Below, one piece after another: positions 10,553 through 18,839 of a stretch of 64,000 nt of DNA. The stretch covers positions 62,001 to 126,000 of the forward strand of contig JARGSG010000115.1 of NCBI GenBank assembly GCA_030374805.1, written 5' to 3'. Made by a program: the position numbers and the translations under genes. This DNA comes from Gracilaria gracilis (taxonomy: Eukaryota > Rhodophyta > Florideophyceae > Gracilariales > Gracilariaceae). The stretch's first letter is position 1. Each line of letters starts with the position of its first letter. The notes under the pieces were generated by a model. The model saw only the letters and a program-made list of their open reading frames with translations, was not told where the DNA came from and ran no database searches.

Positions 10553-10583
10553 TATCATATCATATCATATCATAATATGATAT
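10553..10583. repeat. ATATC pentanucleotide array ending in ATATGATAT
   Basis: About four and a half copies of ATATC run into an inverted ATATGATAT, so the array could form a small hairpin. Confidence 0.8.
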
Positions 10584-10981
10584 GTAGAGAAGGTGCTGTT
10601 GATGAGAGACAAGCGTTAATAAAAGAATTGTTTTGTACCAAGAGGTAAACGGTTATAAGGATACGATAAGTTGTAACATTAGGTTGGTGTTTTCCAAGGG
10701 TGAATTGTGAGCACATGACAATGTGAAACTGCATTGATTTATGGAGAGCATGAGCGTGATGGTGCATGCGAGCAAGTGAGCAAGTGATAGCGGAGCATTG
10801 CTCAGACTGTATGGCAACGGCCATACAGTGTGGAACGTTGATGAGAAGCTTGGCGACGAGCTGTTTGTTTTTTTGGCACAGTGTGCGCCACAACGGGTGC
10901 CATGGGCGAGCTGTATGATGGCTGTACAGTATGATAGCGCATGCGCGCCGCGCTGCATACAGCGCGCGTTAATCATTAGTC

Positions 10982-11004
10982 GCTCCAAAGTTTGGAGTGC
11001 AAAC
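10982..11004. repeat. 23-bp palindromic element, copy A
   Basis: Contains CTCCAAAGTTTGGAG, two 7-bp arms around a single G, followed by TGCAAAC. Identical over 23 bp to 54746-54768. It lies 116 bp beyond the stop codon of the minus-strand 4CXXC_R1 gene. Confidence 0.75.
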
Positions 11005-11119
11005 GGCGGCACATTTTGTTTTGATAGACGTAAGCTTATATATAAAGCACTCAGTGCGGTGCTGACAGTTTGCACTTGTTTTTCAAAAAAGATACAAGCC
11101 GCTACACGTAGCCCGAAAT

Positions 11120-12082
11120 CTACGGCAGCAACGCGGCGTGTGGCTGCGCACCGGCGGCGGAGGCGGCGGCGGCGGCAGAGGCGCGCACGCACCACAGCCG
11201 GCGCTTGGAGCGTCTGCGTCGGTTGACGCGCGCGTAGATGAAGCACTGCGAGCGGCCCTCGGGGCATTGGCCGCGGCAGTGAACGCACAGCCAGTCGGCG
11301 TCGTTGATGGCGCGCGTCCAATCCCACCCAAACTTCACGAAACACTTGTGGCACGTCACCTTGCGACACAGCCCCTGTCGAATGCGCGCGCACGTCGCGA
11401 AGCGCACCGCCTTGGACGTGCGAGCGCACACGTGGCAGTGCGACGACGCCGTCGGGTTGGAGTAGTACTTTTTGTACGGCCGCTTCACTAACAGCGGCTG
11501 TAGCGGCTGTAGCGCCGCAGCCGCGGCCGCGGCCGAGGCGGCGCCCGGCTGAGGTGGCGGCGGCGGCGGCGGCGGCTGCCGTTGCGCTGCCGCTGCGGCT
11601 ACCGCGCTCACCGTGCGCGACAGATGCGTGAAAGAGGGCAGGCAGTGCACGGCGCGCGCGCCCAGCGCTTGCGCGTGCATCGGCACGCACACGGCGCCCG
11701 GCGGCGCCGGCGACGGCGCCGGCGACGGCGATGGCGACGGCGACGGCGACAGCAGGCTGGCCAGCGACATCTTGCCCGGCGGCCGCACACACGGCGCCGG
11801 GCACGCCGCCACGTGCATGCATGGCGCGCCGCCGCCGAGTGAGGCGGCGGCGCCGGGCGACGGCGACGGCGACTGCGACTGCGACTGCGACTGCGATTGC
11901 GACAGCGACTGCGACGGCGAAATGGACATGCACGCAGACGGCGGTGGCGGTGGCAGTGGCGGTGGCGGCGATTGCGACGGCGACGACATGCACGGCGGCG
12001 GCGGCGGCAGCGGCAGCGGTTGCGATAGCGAGAGCATGGCCTGTACGGCGTGTTTCTCCACGTAGTTCATGGCGCTGTGCAT
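11120..12082 (-). CDS. zf-4CXXC_R1 zinc-finger protein, CDCA7-like
   Basis: The protein is 320 aa. The N-terminal 200 residues are low complexity (Pro, Ser, Gln; repeats of SQSQSQ and PSPSPS type) and are encoded by imperfect hexamer DNA repeats. Residues about 216-270 form a cysteine-rich module: CHVC, then single Cys residues, then CHKCFVKFGWDW, then WLCVHCRGQCP and a final SQC. The W-x-C-x2-CRG-x-C core is the signature of zf-4CXXC_R1. CDCA7 proteins with this domain recruit the HELLS/DDM1 remodeler to hemimethylated DNA. The usual CNCSxC tail is replaced by CPEGRSQC and I count ten cysteines, so the domain is divergent. A basic stretch (RRRRSKRR) follows. It is divergent from the CbbY gene, with 478 bp between starts. 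Confidence 0.6.
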   Translation of the reverse strand: MHSAMNYVEKHAVQAMLSLSQPLPLPPPPPCMSSPSQSPPPPLPPPPPSACMSISPSQSLSQSQSQSQSQSPSPSPGAAASLGGGAPCMHVAACPAPCVRPPGKMSLASLLSPSPSPSPSPAPSPAPPGAVCVPMHAQALGARAVHCLPSFTHLSRTVSAVAAAAAQRQPPPPPPPPQPGAASAAAAAAALQPLQPLLVKRPYKKYYSNPTASSHCHVCARTSKAVRFATCARIRQGLCRKVTCHKCFVKFGWDWTRAINDADWLCVHCRGQCPEGRSQCFIYARVNRRRRSKRRLWCVRASAAAAASAAGAQPHAALLP

Positions 12083-12560
12083 GATGAAGAGCAGCGGCGC
12101 TACGCGACGAGTAGCAGCAACTGCACGCGCTCACTGACTGACTTGACGACGCGTTAAACGAAACGCGAACGGCGCAAGCAAACGCTCTCACACACACGCA
12201 GTGCGTGTGTGTGTGCGCCAACCAAAAAGCGCCCGTCACGGCCGCTTCTGACGTCATGCGCGCGTCACGCGTGCGCGCGTGCGCGTGACTTACGTGTGAT
12301 GAGCGCGCGCGCGTCGGCGCCAGCGCCGTCGCCGCCTCTGCCGCCGCTGAATTTGTGCAGCCGCGCGCCCGCCGCTGCGCCGTGGCCCTGAATTCAGCGA
12401 GCGCCTTTAATTCAACGCGCGCTGCGCGCCCACTGCGCGTGCGACAGGTGGCGCGCTTGCTCGCGCCTCGTTCCACCTCTCCTCTTCCCCCCCCCCGCTG
12501 TGCGCCTTCACGGCTGACCGCCACGCCGACCGCTTGGCGCTGACGGCGCCCACCACCGCG
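12083..12560. promoter_or_regulatory. Shared divergent promoter of the 4CXXC_R1 and CbbY-type genes
   Basis: 478 bp between two divergent ATGs. It holds a CACACACACGCAGTGCGTGT palindrome-like tract (12191-12216) and alternating GCGC purine-pyrimidine runs that could favour Z-DNA. No TATA box was found. Confidence 0.4.
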
Positions 12561-13478
12561 ATGGCGACGGCGATGGCGACGGCGACGGCGATGGCGTTCG
12601 TGTCTGCGAGTCCGGCCGGCCTGCCGCCGCGCGCGCGCAGCGGCCGCCGCCACTCGCGCCTGTGCGCGCGGCGACGCACGCCTCGCGCCGCTGCGGCGCG
12701 CGGCGCGTCGCCCGCGCAGCACGCGCTTATCTTCGACTGCGACGGCGTGATCGTGGAGAGCGAGGAGCTGCACCGCGTGAGCTACAACCAGTGCTGGCGC
12801 CAGAACGCGCTGGGCTTCCAGTGGAGCTACGCCTTTTACGAGCAGCTACAAAACTCGGTGGGCGGCGGCAAGGAGAAGATGCGCTGGTACTTTGACAACT
12901 ACGGCTGGCCGACCGACTACGCGCAGCGCGACGGTGACGACGCCGCGCTGCAGACGCGCCGAACCGCGCTCATCAAACGACTGCATGAGCAGAAGACCGC
13001 GCTGTACAAGGCGCTCGTGGAGGGCGGACAGGCCGCAGTGCGCCCCGGCGTGCTGCGCCTCATCGACGAGGCGCACGCGCGCGGCGTCAAGCTGGCAGTG
13101 TGCTCGGCCGCCAACGCGGACGCCATCGAGCTGGTGCTGCGCCGGCTGGTGGGGCAGCCGCGTCTGCGCTACTTTGACGTGGTGCTGGCCGGCGACGTGG
13201 TCAGCCGCAAGAAGCCGCACCCCATGATCTATCAGCTGGCGCAACAGCGGCTGCGCGTGGCCGCTGACCGCTGCGTCGTCATCGAGGACAGCCACATCGG
13301 CCTGCGCGCCGCGCTGGACGCCGGCATGAACGTCGTCATCACGCATACGCCCTACACCGAGAAGCAGCGCTTTGACGGCGCGGCCGCCGTGTACGCCGGG
13401 CTGGGCGAGCCCGGGCGCGACGCGCCGTGCGACGTCGTCACCGTCGATACGCTCTTCCCGATGCTCGCCGCTACGTAA
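12561..13478 (+). CDS. CbbY/CbbY-like HAD-superfamily sugar phosphatase, probably plastid-targeted
   Basis: The protein is 305 aa from ATG 12561 (the longer frame from 12534 starts at TTG). The first ~50 residues are rich in Ala, Arg, Ser and Thr with almost no acids, like a plastid transit peptide. The HAD core starts with IFDCDGVIVES (D59 nucleophile, D61 acid/base). A helical cap follows, then motif II (LAVCSAAN), motif III Lys (SRKKPHP) and motif IV (VVIEDSHIGLRAA). This order is typical of the CbbY-like branch of beta-phosphoglucomutase-type HADs. In plants, CbbY-like protein dephosphorylates the Rubisco inhibitor xylulose-1,5-bisphosphate in the stroma. That substrate is inferred here from family and predicted location. 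GC at third positions is very high, as in its neighbours. Confidence 0.85.
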   Translation: MATAMATATAMAFVSASPAGLPPRARSGRRHSRLCARRRTPRAAAARGASPAQHALIFDCDGVIVESEELHRVSYNQCWRQNALGFQWSYAFYEQLQNSVGGGKEKMRWYFDNYGWPTDYAQRDGDDAALQTRRTALIKRLHEQKTALYKALVEGGQAAVRPGVLRLIDEAHARGVKLAVCSAANADAIELVLRRLVGQPRLRYFDVVLAGDVVSRKKPHPMIYQLAQQRLRVAADRCVVIEDSHIGLRAALDAGMNVVITHTPYTEKQRFDGAAAVYAGLGEPGRDAPCDVVTVDTLFPMLAAT

Positions 13479-13503
13479 ACGAGACACACGCCCGCTTTTT
13501 GCC

Positions 13504-13504
13504 C

Positions 13505-13546
<42 letters not shown>

Positions 13547-13547
13547 G
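13504..13547. repeat. (TGCTGT)n hexanucleotide microsatellite
   Basis: About seven TGCTGT units directly after the CbbY-type stop codon. A GC-alternating run (13676-13692) and a CCG triplet run (13732-13761) follow in the same spacer, which precedes TMX2. Confidence 0.85.
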
Positions 13548-13731
13548 CGCGTATCGTGATCGATAACGCGTATCTAATAACTTATCGCGTCTGCGCGTTT
13601 TGCTTTTCTGCTGTGAGATTGCGAGCGTTCGCTCACCCGACGCCCAACGGCGCGCCGCCATTGCGCCACGTGGCGGCGCGCGCGCGCGCGCGCGTGTGGC
13701 CGCTCGCCTGCAAACTTTGCAAAGCGCCCGT

Positions 13732-13762
<31 letters not shown>

Positions 13763-13871
13763 ATCTTGTTTGCTTCCTCTCGTCCTCGACCCAAAGATAC
13801 ATATCTCCCCCTACGTAGATACCGTTATCTACAGTTACCTACCGCTTCCCCCTCCTCCCTCCCCCGCCGCC

Positions 13872-14675
13872 ATGGTGCCCGCGCGCTTCCTCCACCCGTA
13901 CTACGTGCTCAACGGCGCGCTGGTGCTGGCGTACGTCGGGCTGCGCGTCAAGCGCCTCGACGCGCGCGAGCTGCAGGCCACCGACATGTTCGGCATCACA
14001 CGCGAGGCGCAGATCTACTTTTGCGTCGCGCTCATGCTGCTCACGCGCGCCTTGTCCGCGCCCACGCTGGACGCCTACCTCTCGTCCGCCTTCATGTTCC
14101 TGCGCGTCGCCATCGTCACGCTGCTCTTCTTCATGGACACGCAGCTGGTGGCCGTCTTCCTCGCGCTGTGGGTCATGATCTACGCCGTGTGTCCGCAGCC
14201 GCGCTTCAAGCTGCCAAAATCCATCATCACGCTGAACAACGTCTCGTACAATGAGCGCATTGCGCGTAACACGCACAAGAGCGTGTACGTGCTGTGGTGC
14301 CACGCTACGTGGTCCGCGCGCTGCTCGCAGCTTGTGCCGCTGCTGGCGTCGCTGGCCAACGCGTACAATCACCCGCGTATACGCTTTGCGCGCGTGGACG
14401 TGTCCAAGTTCCCGGCGCTGGCCGACACGCTGTCGGTGTCGGTGTCGCCTGCGTCCAAGCAGCTGCCCACCGTCATTTGCTACAAGCAGGGAAAGGAGGT
14501 TGCGCGAATTCCGCGCATGGACGCGCGCGGCAACCTGCCCTCCAAGTGGTCCAGAGGCTTCACTGCCGCCCATGTGGCAGAGGCGCTTGACTTGAATACC
14601 CACTTTGCTACCGCCAAGCAATGGGAGGAGCAGGCGCGTCAAAAGTATCGTCAAGACCGCAAGAAGACCAACTGA
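13872..14675 (+). CDS. TMX2: Thioredoxin-related transmembrane protein 2 (TMX2) homologue
   Basis: The protein is 267 aa from ATG 13872 (GCCGCCATGG, ideal Kozak). N-terminal hydrophobic segments lie at about 10-25, 46-62 and 75-105. They are followed by a thioredoxin-like domain: VYVLWCHATWSARCSQL, with the active site read as SARC (148-151), then a cis-Pro segment KQLPTVICY (P199). Human TMX2 also has an atypical one-cysteine site (SNDC), so loss of the first Cys is a family trait. The C terminus KKTN fits the KKXX ER-retrieval signal. The expected role is an ER or mitochondria-contact membrane protein rather than a classical disulphide isomerase. It converges with the minus-strand membrane protein gene, leaving about 250 bp between stops. 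Confidence 0.85.
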   Translation: MVPARFLHPYYVLNGALVLAYVGLRVKRLDARELQATDMFGITREAQIYFCVALMLLTRALSAPTLDAYLSSAFMFLRVAIVTLLFFMDTQLVAVFLALWVMIYAVCPQPRFKLPKSIITLNNVSYNERIARNTHKSVYVLWCHATWSARCSQLVPLLASLANAYNHPRIRFARVDVSKFPALADTLSVSVSPASKQLPTVICYKQGKEVARIPRMDARGNLPSKWSRGFTAAHVAEALDLNTHFATAKQWEEQARQKYRQDRKKTN

Positions 14676-14922
14676 GCGCTGCCTTTCTTGCTCCTTCTCA
14701 TTGCGCTGCAAACACATCTGCCTATACAACTTGCTACCACATTGCAGCTGCCAGCAAAACGCCAGCCTCGCTGCGCGAGTGTGAATACTACTGTTACCCC
14801 CCGCACAGTCAAAGAGAAAAAGCTATCACAACACCAACAATACATCTTTTACTATGTGTACAAAACGTACTATGTGCAATATTCCCCTCTCTCTCTCTCT
14901 CTCTTTTTCGTATAGGTTGTTG

Positions 14923-16995
14923 TTACATTCCGAGCGAGGAAGGGCATCGAAACTCTGCTGCTTGTGTCAGCGGTACGGTTGCGTTCTGTGCCACAATTTC
15001 GCCAGCACCGCTGATCGTTGTGTATATACTGAACCCGAACAGCACCACTTCCACAACAAGCAGAACACTAAACACGATTAGCGGCAATAAATGCTTGTCC
15101 CTGGCGAATCTTCGAATCGCCCTTTCGTCTTCGCCCGTCAACAACATCTTCGGCTTCATGCCCCACAGTTCAACCTTGCCATTGTGCAACACCATAGGTT
15201 CCATAAACGCCAGCAGGTGTATGATCCAACTTGTGAATATGATCTTGAGTGCCAATTGCGCCACCACGCCGCTGCCAAGAAGCGCCTTCCATTTGGACGC
15301 GCGTTCGTTCTCCGGCGCTATCGACGTCCTTTCGTCCAACTCCGTGGCGTTGCACACGCCCGGGTTGGAAATGTTGCCCTCGCGGTACAGCTTGCGGATG
15401 TTGTCCATGTCGTTCAGTTTCGGGTGGATGGATAGGTTTCGCTTCTCGTCTTTGCAATGCCCAAACAGTCTTGTGTCGTAGTACACCGTGTCCATTCGCT
15501 GTAGCACGTAGTCGCTCTGTTGCTCAATGTACGAAATGTTGTTGCACATGTCCACGATCATACCCACTCTCTTGGACGAAAACTCGGGGTTCACGTAGCA
15601 CGGGTCGTTCAAAAAGTTGCCAAACAGCCGCGGAAAGTCCGTGTCTTGAAACACCAGAAAGAACGAGTCGTACAACGACAGCAGAATGATGAACACCATC
15701 ACAAAAGTCATCTTCGTTAACCCCAGCGTTGCAGTCATGACCCGTGACGTCTTTTCGCGTTTCGATATCACAAGCGGGATACCTACCATCACTGCGATTA
15801 CACTGTACACAATAAAGCAGTCCGCCGCCAGATCAATCTGCGTCATCAACCTGCTTACCACCTCACTAATCTTTGACTCGGCGGTAGAAACTATGGGTTC
15901 CGTATCGATTTCCGACAGGTTTTGTTGCATAGCGTTTCGTTCCTTCTCCAACTGATACAACGACTCGGAACGTTCGGCGTTGGTGCTTTCCACACATAGA
16001 TCGGGGCCAACTTTTTGCACGCAATCGCCGCTGATCGACGCAAAGATCCTCGCAAAGAAGTTGACGCGCTTGCACACGTTTGCCTTCTGCTCCACGCAGG
16101 TGGTTTCGCTGAGCGCAACCTTGGCCTTGTCGCTGTCGCACTCGTGCGGCCACAGAAAGCGCGCCGGCTTGCCATTCGCGCCGTGGTAGAAATCGGCCGA
16201 CGAACGATTCATGCAGTGCAGCGTGTACTGCTGTTGCTCCAAAAAGTGCTTCGACTCTCGCAGCGAGGTGAGGTTGACAAGCTGTTGGCGAATGTGCACG
16301 AGCTTTTGGTCGGGCGATTGACACAAGTCCTCCGGCGAAGCCCATTCGAAGCCAATCCACTTTGGAAGCATCTGCGGGGTGAGAAAGGCGCCCGTGAGCA
16401 CTAGCGCGACCACAAGCGTGTACTTGTAGCTCTTCGAGTAGGGTAGACGCACGATCCTGCTTGTTTCCAGCTTGCTTTTCAGGCGGGCGCTGACGAGAAG
16501 ACGCTGCGCAAGCCCCGGGTTGTACTTGAAGCGATGCGATCGATTTGGAAGCTGCGCCTCCAAATCGCGGACCTTTTCAGTGAAGGCGGCCTTGAGTGCA
16601 GCAGCGTTCTCGGGCTTGTTCGGATGTTTTGCATGATGAGGTCGGGACGGCAGCGATTGGGAAGTTTTTAGGTTTGAAGGAGGAGCTTGTGTGGACGCTT
16701 GTTGGGTACTGTCTCGAAGAAAAGGCGGTGGAGAAGGTGAGCGCGGTGTGGATTGAAGGCGGTCTGGGTATGGAGTGGCATCCGGCAGCGGCAAGACGCG
16801 TTCGTTTGTGCTGCGGGTGGCCGTGGTGCAGAAACGCAGTTTGGAAAGAAATGAAGCAGCAGAGGGGGGAAATGTGCCCATCGCTTCTCGGCACGGACAT
16901 GTACCGGACGGGAAGATCAGGAGGAAACAGACGACATATTGCGTCGATGGAACGCTTTGAAAGGGTGAACTGTGAGGCAAGTAAAAGGCGACCAT
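14923..16995 (-). CDS. Multi-pass membrane protein with cysteine-rich lumenal loops, unknown function
   Basis: The protein is 690 aa from ATG 16995; an alternative ATG at 16881 gives 652 aa. The frame further upstream begins at TTG. The first ~190 residues are Pro/Ser/Arg-rich and probably cytosolic. Hydrophobic segments follow: YKYTLVVALVLTGAFL, then after a ~190-residue loop DCFIVYSVIAVMVGIPLVI, TKMTFVMVFIILLSLY, then a second loop, then LALKIIFTSWIIHLLAFM and LLPLIVFSVLLVVEVVLF. The loops contain many Cys residues and N-glycosylation sequons (NLT, NRS, NLS, NIS, NAT), so they are probably lumenal or extracellular and disulphide-bonded. I recognise no family. A receptor-like or structural membrane role is possible but not supported by a motif. 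Confidence 0.75.
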   Translation of the reverse strand: MVAFYLPHSSPFQSVPSTQYVVCFLLIFPSGTCPCREAMGTFPPSAASFLSKLRFCTTATRSTNERVLPLPDATPYPDRLQSTPRSPSPPPFLRDSTQQASTQAPPSNLKTSQSLPSRPHHAKHPNKPENAAALKAAFTEKVRDLEAQLPNRSHRFKYNPGLAQRLLVSARLKSKLETSRIVRLPYSKSYKYTLVVALVLTGAFLTPQMLPKWIGFEWASPEDLCQSPDQKLVHIRQQLVNLTSLRESKHFLEQQQYTLHCMNRSSADFYHGANGKPARFLWPHECDSDKAKVALSETTCVEQKANVCKRVNFFARIFASISGDCVQKVGPDLCVESTNAERSESLYQLEKERNAMQQNLSEIDTEPIVSTAESKISEVVSRLMTQIDLAADCFIVYSVIAVMVGIPLVISKREKTSRVMTATLGLTKMTFVMVFIILLSLYDSFFLVFQDTDFPRLFGNFLNDPCYVNPEFSSKRVGMIVDMCNNISYIEQQSDYVLQRMDTVYYDTRLFGHCKDEKRNLSIHPKLNDMDNIRKLYREGNISNPGVCNATELDERTSIAPENERASKWKALLGSGVVAQLALKIIFTSWIIHLLAFMEPMVLHNGKVELWGMKPKMLLTGEDERAIRRFARDKHLLPLIVFSVLLVVEVVLFGFSIYTTISGAGEIVAQNATVPLTQAAEFRCPSSLGM

Positions 16996-17768
16996 CCCCC
17001 TTTTGGGAGTGGCATCGACCAAGGCTGTGCCGGTTTAGGCATGTTCCAACAAAAGAGCGGTGGCGGTGGGCGTACGAGTAGAATTGGGGCATGGTGTTAC
17101 GTTGGGACTTTTTGCAGCACTGAGCGGACTCGCTCGAGGAGCTTGCTCTCAGAGTGGCGTCGTAGCGATGGCGACGGGCGCCGTAGCGATGGGGACGGGC
17201 GCCGTAGCGATGGGGACGGGCGCCATGCTTGGTGGCGCATTTAAAAACGGGCCAATACTGCAATGTGATTGGCTGCTTGTTAAATATCACGCTAATAAGG
17301 TCCCCTTCAATGATGATGCATGATGAAGCAGCAACGTTGACCCCTTTTCGCATCGCACGCCACGCGTCAACGGTGCGTGGCTCATTTACTGCGCGACATT
17401 GATGATATAGATAAGGGTTATCAACCGCCGTCGTGTGACGTCCACCGCTTCGCTATAGAATAGGATGACGCCTGCGCCGTTGGGCTAAACATAATACTGT
17501 AACAAGCTGTTCGATTTGTATTGATAGCGTATGTGGTAGCAACCTTGCTATCGATTGGCTTGCGATACAGTTTATGGTGCGTCAATTATATCGCATCGGC
17601 TTTGCAACCAACGTGCTCAAATTAGTGCACCTAGTCACACAATATGCAGCAGTTTGTTGTCGATGCTTGCTCGATATGGCCATCGCCATTGCTTTTTGTT
17701 TCTTCTTGTAGCCAGATACATGATACACACCAGACAACAAACAACACTTCACCAACGCGCTGTGATAA
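16996..17768. other. Upstream region of the membrane-protein gene with a 21-bp tandem repeat
   Basis: No gene supported. Contains the 21-bp repeat at 17161-17224. Beyond it the sequence (17250-17768) is less GC-rich and has only short frames. Confidence 0.4.
17161..17224. repeat. Three tandem copies of a 21-bp unit
   Basis: The unit CGTAGCGATGGGGACGGGCG plus one base is repeated three times with one internal change. Each copy ends in GGCGCC. It lies about 165-230 bp upstream of the ATG at 16995 on the minus strand. Confidence 0.85.
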
Positions 17769-18503
17769 TCACGAATCAGTGCGCTGCTGAGAGGCGAGGT
17801 AATCGCGCCAAACGTCGTCCCAAAACGCGTTGGAGTAAAACATACAGCTGGCGGACGACTTGGAGCGCTGGCTACTCTGCGCGCTTTCACACAACGCCAC
17901 GGGCTCGCCGCGCCCAAACAGCTCATCCAGCGCCGCGCAAAACGGGCGGTACCCCGAAGCGGCCTGCAGCAGCGCGCGTCGAAGCTGGCCCCAGCTGACG
18001 TGCTCGCCGCCGTGCGCGTCGCGAGTGAGCTGGCACAGCACGGCGTTCACGTGCTGCCCCACCTGCCCGGCGCGGCGCGCGTTGGCTGGCGGCGCCGATG
18101 ATTGCTGGCGCCGCGCCGCGGCGGCCGGCAGCGGCGCGCGTCTGCTGTGGCGCCGCTTGCGTCGCTTGAGAGCGCGCGCTTGCGGCGGCAGCGGCGGCGG
18201 CGGCGGCGGCGGCGGCGCGGACGGCGCGGACGGCGGCGGCGGCGACGCGGACGGCGGCGAAGGCGGCTCGACGCGGCGCAGCGTCTGCGTCTGCGTCTGC
18301 GAGAGCGGCGGCGGCTGCGTCTGCGAGAGCGCGGCGGCTGCGGCGGCGGCGCGCGGCGCGGCGTAGGACGGGTGGTACTGGCGCAGCGCGCGCAGCAGGC
18401 GCTTGAGCACGGGGTACGGCAGCGAGCGGTCGTTCTGCGACGACAGCAGCTCGGAGAAGCGCAGCAGCGCGGCGGCGGCGGGCGCGCGCGCCATCACCAA
18501 CAT
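17769..18503 (-). CDS. Ala/Pro-rich basic protein, unknown function, E2F-type promoter
   Basis: The protein is 244 aa from ATG 18503 (MLVMARAP); ATG 18494 is equally possible. A third ATG at 18611 would place the E2F palindrome (18585-18598) inside the coding region, so I prefer a downstream start. Residues 5-50 look helical (LLRFSELLSSQNDRSLPYPV, LKRLLRALRQYHPSYAA). A Ser/Gln/Thr and polyproline linker follows, then a basic patch (LKRRKRRHSRR) that could be a nuclear localisation signal. The C-terminal ~90 residues (VNAVLCQLTRD, HVSWGQLRRALLQAA, FWDDVWRDYL) look like a folded helical domain I do not recognise. With the E2F site and basic patch, a nuclear S-phase role is a reasonable guess only. 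Confidence 0.6.
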   Translation of the reverse strand: MLVMARAPAAAALLRFSELLSSQNDRSLPYPVLKRLLRALRQYHPSYAAPRAAAAAAALSQTQPPPLSQTQTQTLRRVEPPSPPSASPPPPSAPSAPPPPPPPPLPPQARALKRRKRRHSRRAPLPAAAARRQQSSAPPANARRAGQVGQHVNAVLCQLTRDAHGGEHVSWGQLRRALLQAASGYRPFCAALDELFGRGEPVALCESAQSSQRSKSSASCMFYSNAFWDDVWRDYLASQQRTDS

Positions 18504-18584
18504 GCGCCGCCGCCACGCGCGCACGCCGCTCTGCAGCCGCCGCGCTGTGCGTTGTATGTTTGCACTTGGCGGCCGCCGCGCAGC

Positions 18585-18598
18585 TTTTGGCGCCAAAA
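18585..18598. promoter_or_regulatory. Perfect E2F-type palindrome TTTTGGCGCCAAAA
   Basis: A 14-bp perfect palindrome that combines TTTGGCGC and GCGCCAAA E2F/DP sites. It lies 82-95 bp upstream of the ATG at 18503 and on the far side of the Hint-gene TATA box. Confidence 0.6.
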
Positions 18599-18742
18599 CG
18601 CCGTTTTGCATGCACAGCTCGCGGCGCCCCCTCGCGCGCGCGCGCGCGCCCAAGTGCACGGCAGCCGCGCGCTAAGTTCTCGCGGGCGACTTGGCGGCGC
18701 CGATGGCGCGCGGCGGCGGCCGCCGCTTCAGGCGGACGCGCG

Positions 18743-18750
18743 TATAAAAG
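18743..18750 (+). promoter_or_regulatory. TATA box of the Hint-domain gene
   Basis: TATAAAAG in a GC-rich setting, 97 bp upstream of ATG 18840. This is the clearest TATA box in the window. Confidence 0.65.
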
Positions 18751-18839
18751 CGAGCGAGCGTCGTCGTTCACGCGCGACGAAGACGGCTGGCCGCTGTGGC
18801 TGCAGAGCGACCATCGTGCCGCCGCCGCCGCCCGTCGCC

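Larger units (their letters stand above)
8639..11119. other. Gene-free 2.5-kb interval; AT-rich to CpG-rich transition near 10.1 kb
   Basis: The first 1.5 kb is AT-rich and holds only short unconvincing frames. From about 10.1 kb the base composition becomes GC- and CpG-rich and stays so to about 20 kb. It contains a pentanucleotide array (10553-10583) and one copy of a 23-bp palindromic element (10982-11004). I see no tRNA or rRNA here. Confidence 0.5.

Noticed and set aside
10653..12773. 706-residue minus-strand frame across the 4CXXC_R1 gene and its promoter
   Set aside because: It is almost pure Ala/Arg/Val, a product of CpG-rich repeats in the wrong frame. The overlapping 320-aa frame has the zinc-finger signature.
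12846..13802. Long minus-strand frame antisense to the CbbY-type gene
   Set aside because: High-GC antisense shadow; the plus frame has complete HAD motifs.
13839..14729. 296-residue minus-strand frame antisense to TMX2
   Set aside because: Antisense shadow; the plus frame has the thioredoxin fold signature and a Kozak start.
16577..17353. 258-residue minus-strand frame overlapping the membrane-protein gene
   Set aside because: Its HRYGAR repeat is just the 21-bp promoter repeat translated; the overlapping frame carries the membrane protein.
18102..18839. Upstream extension of the Hint frame (246 residues)
   Set aside because: Arg-rich, begins without a supportable ATG, overlaps the minus-strand gene and lies upstream of the TATA box. 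ATG 18840 is followed by a signal peptide.
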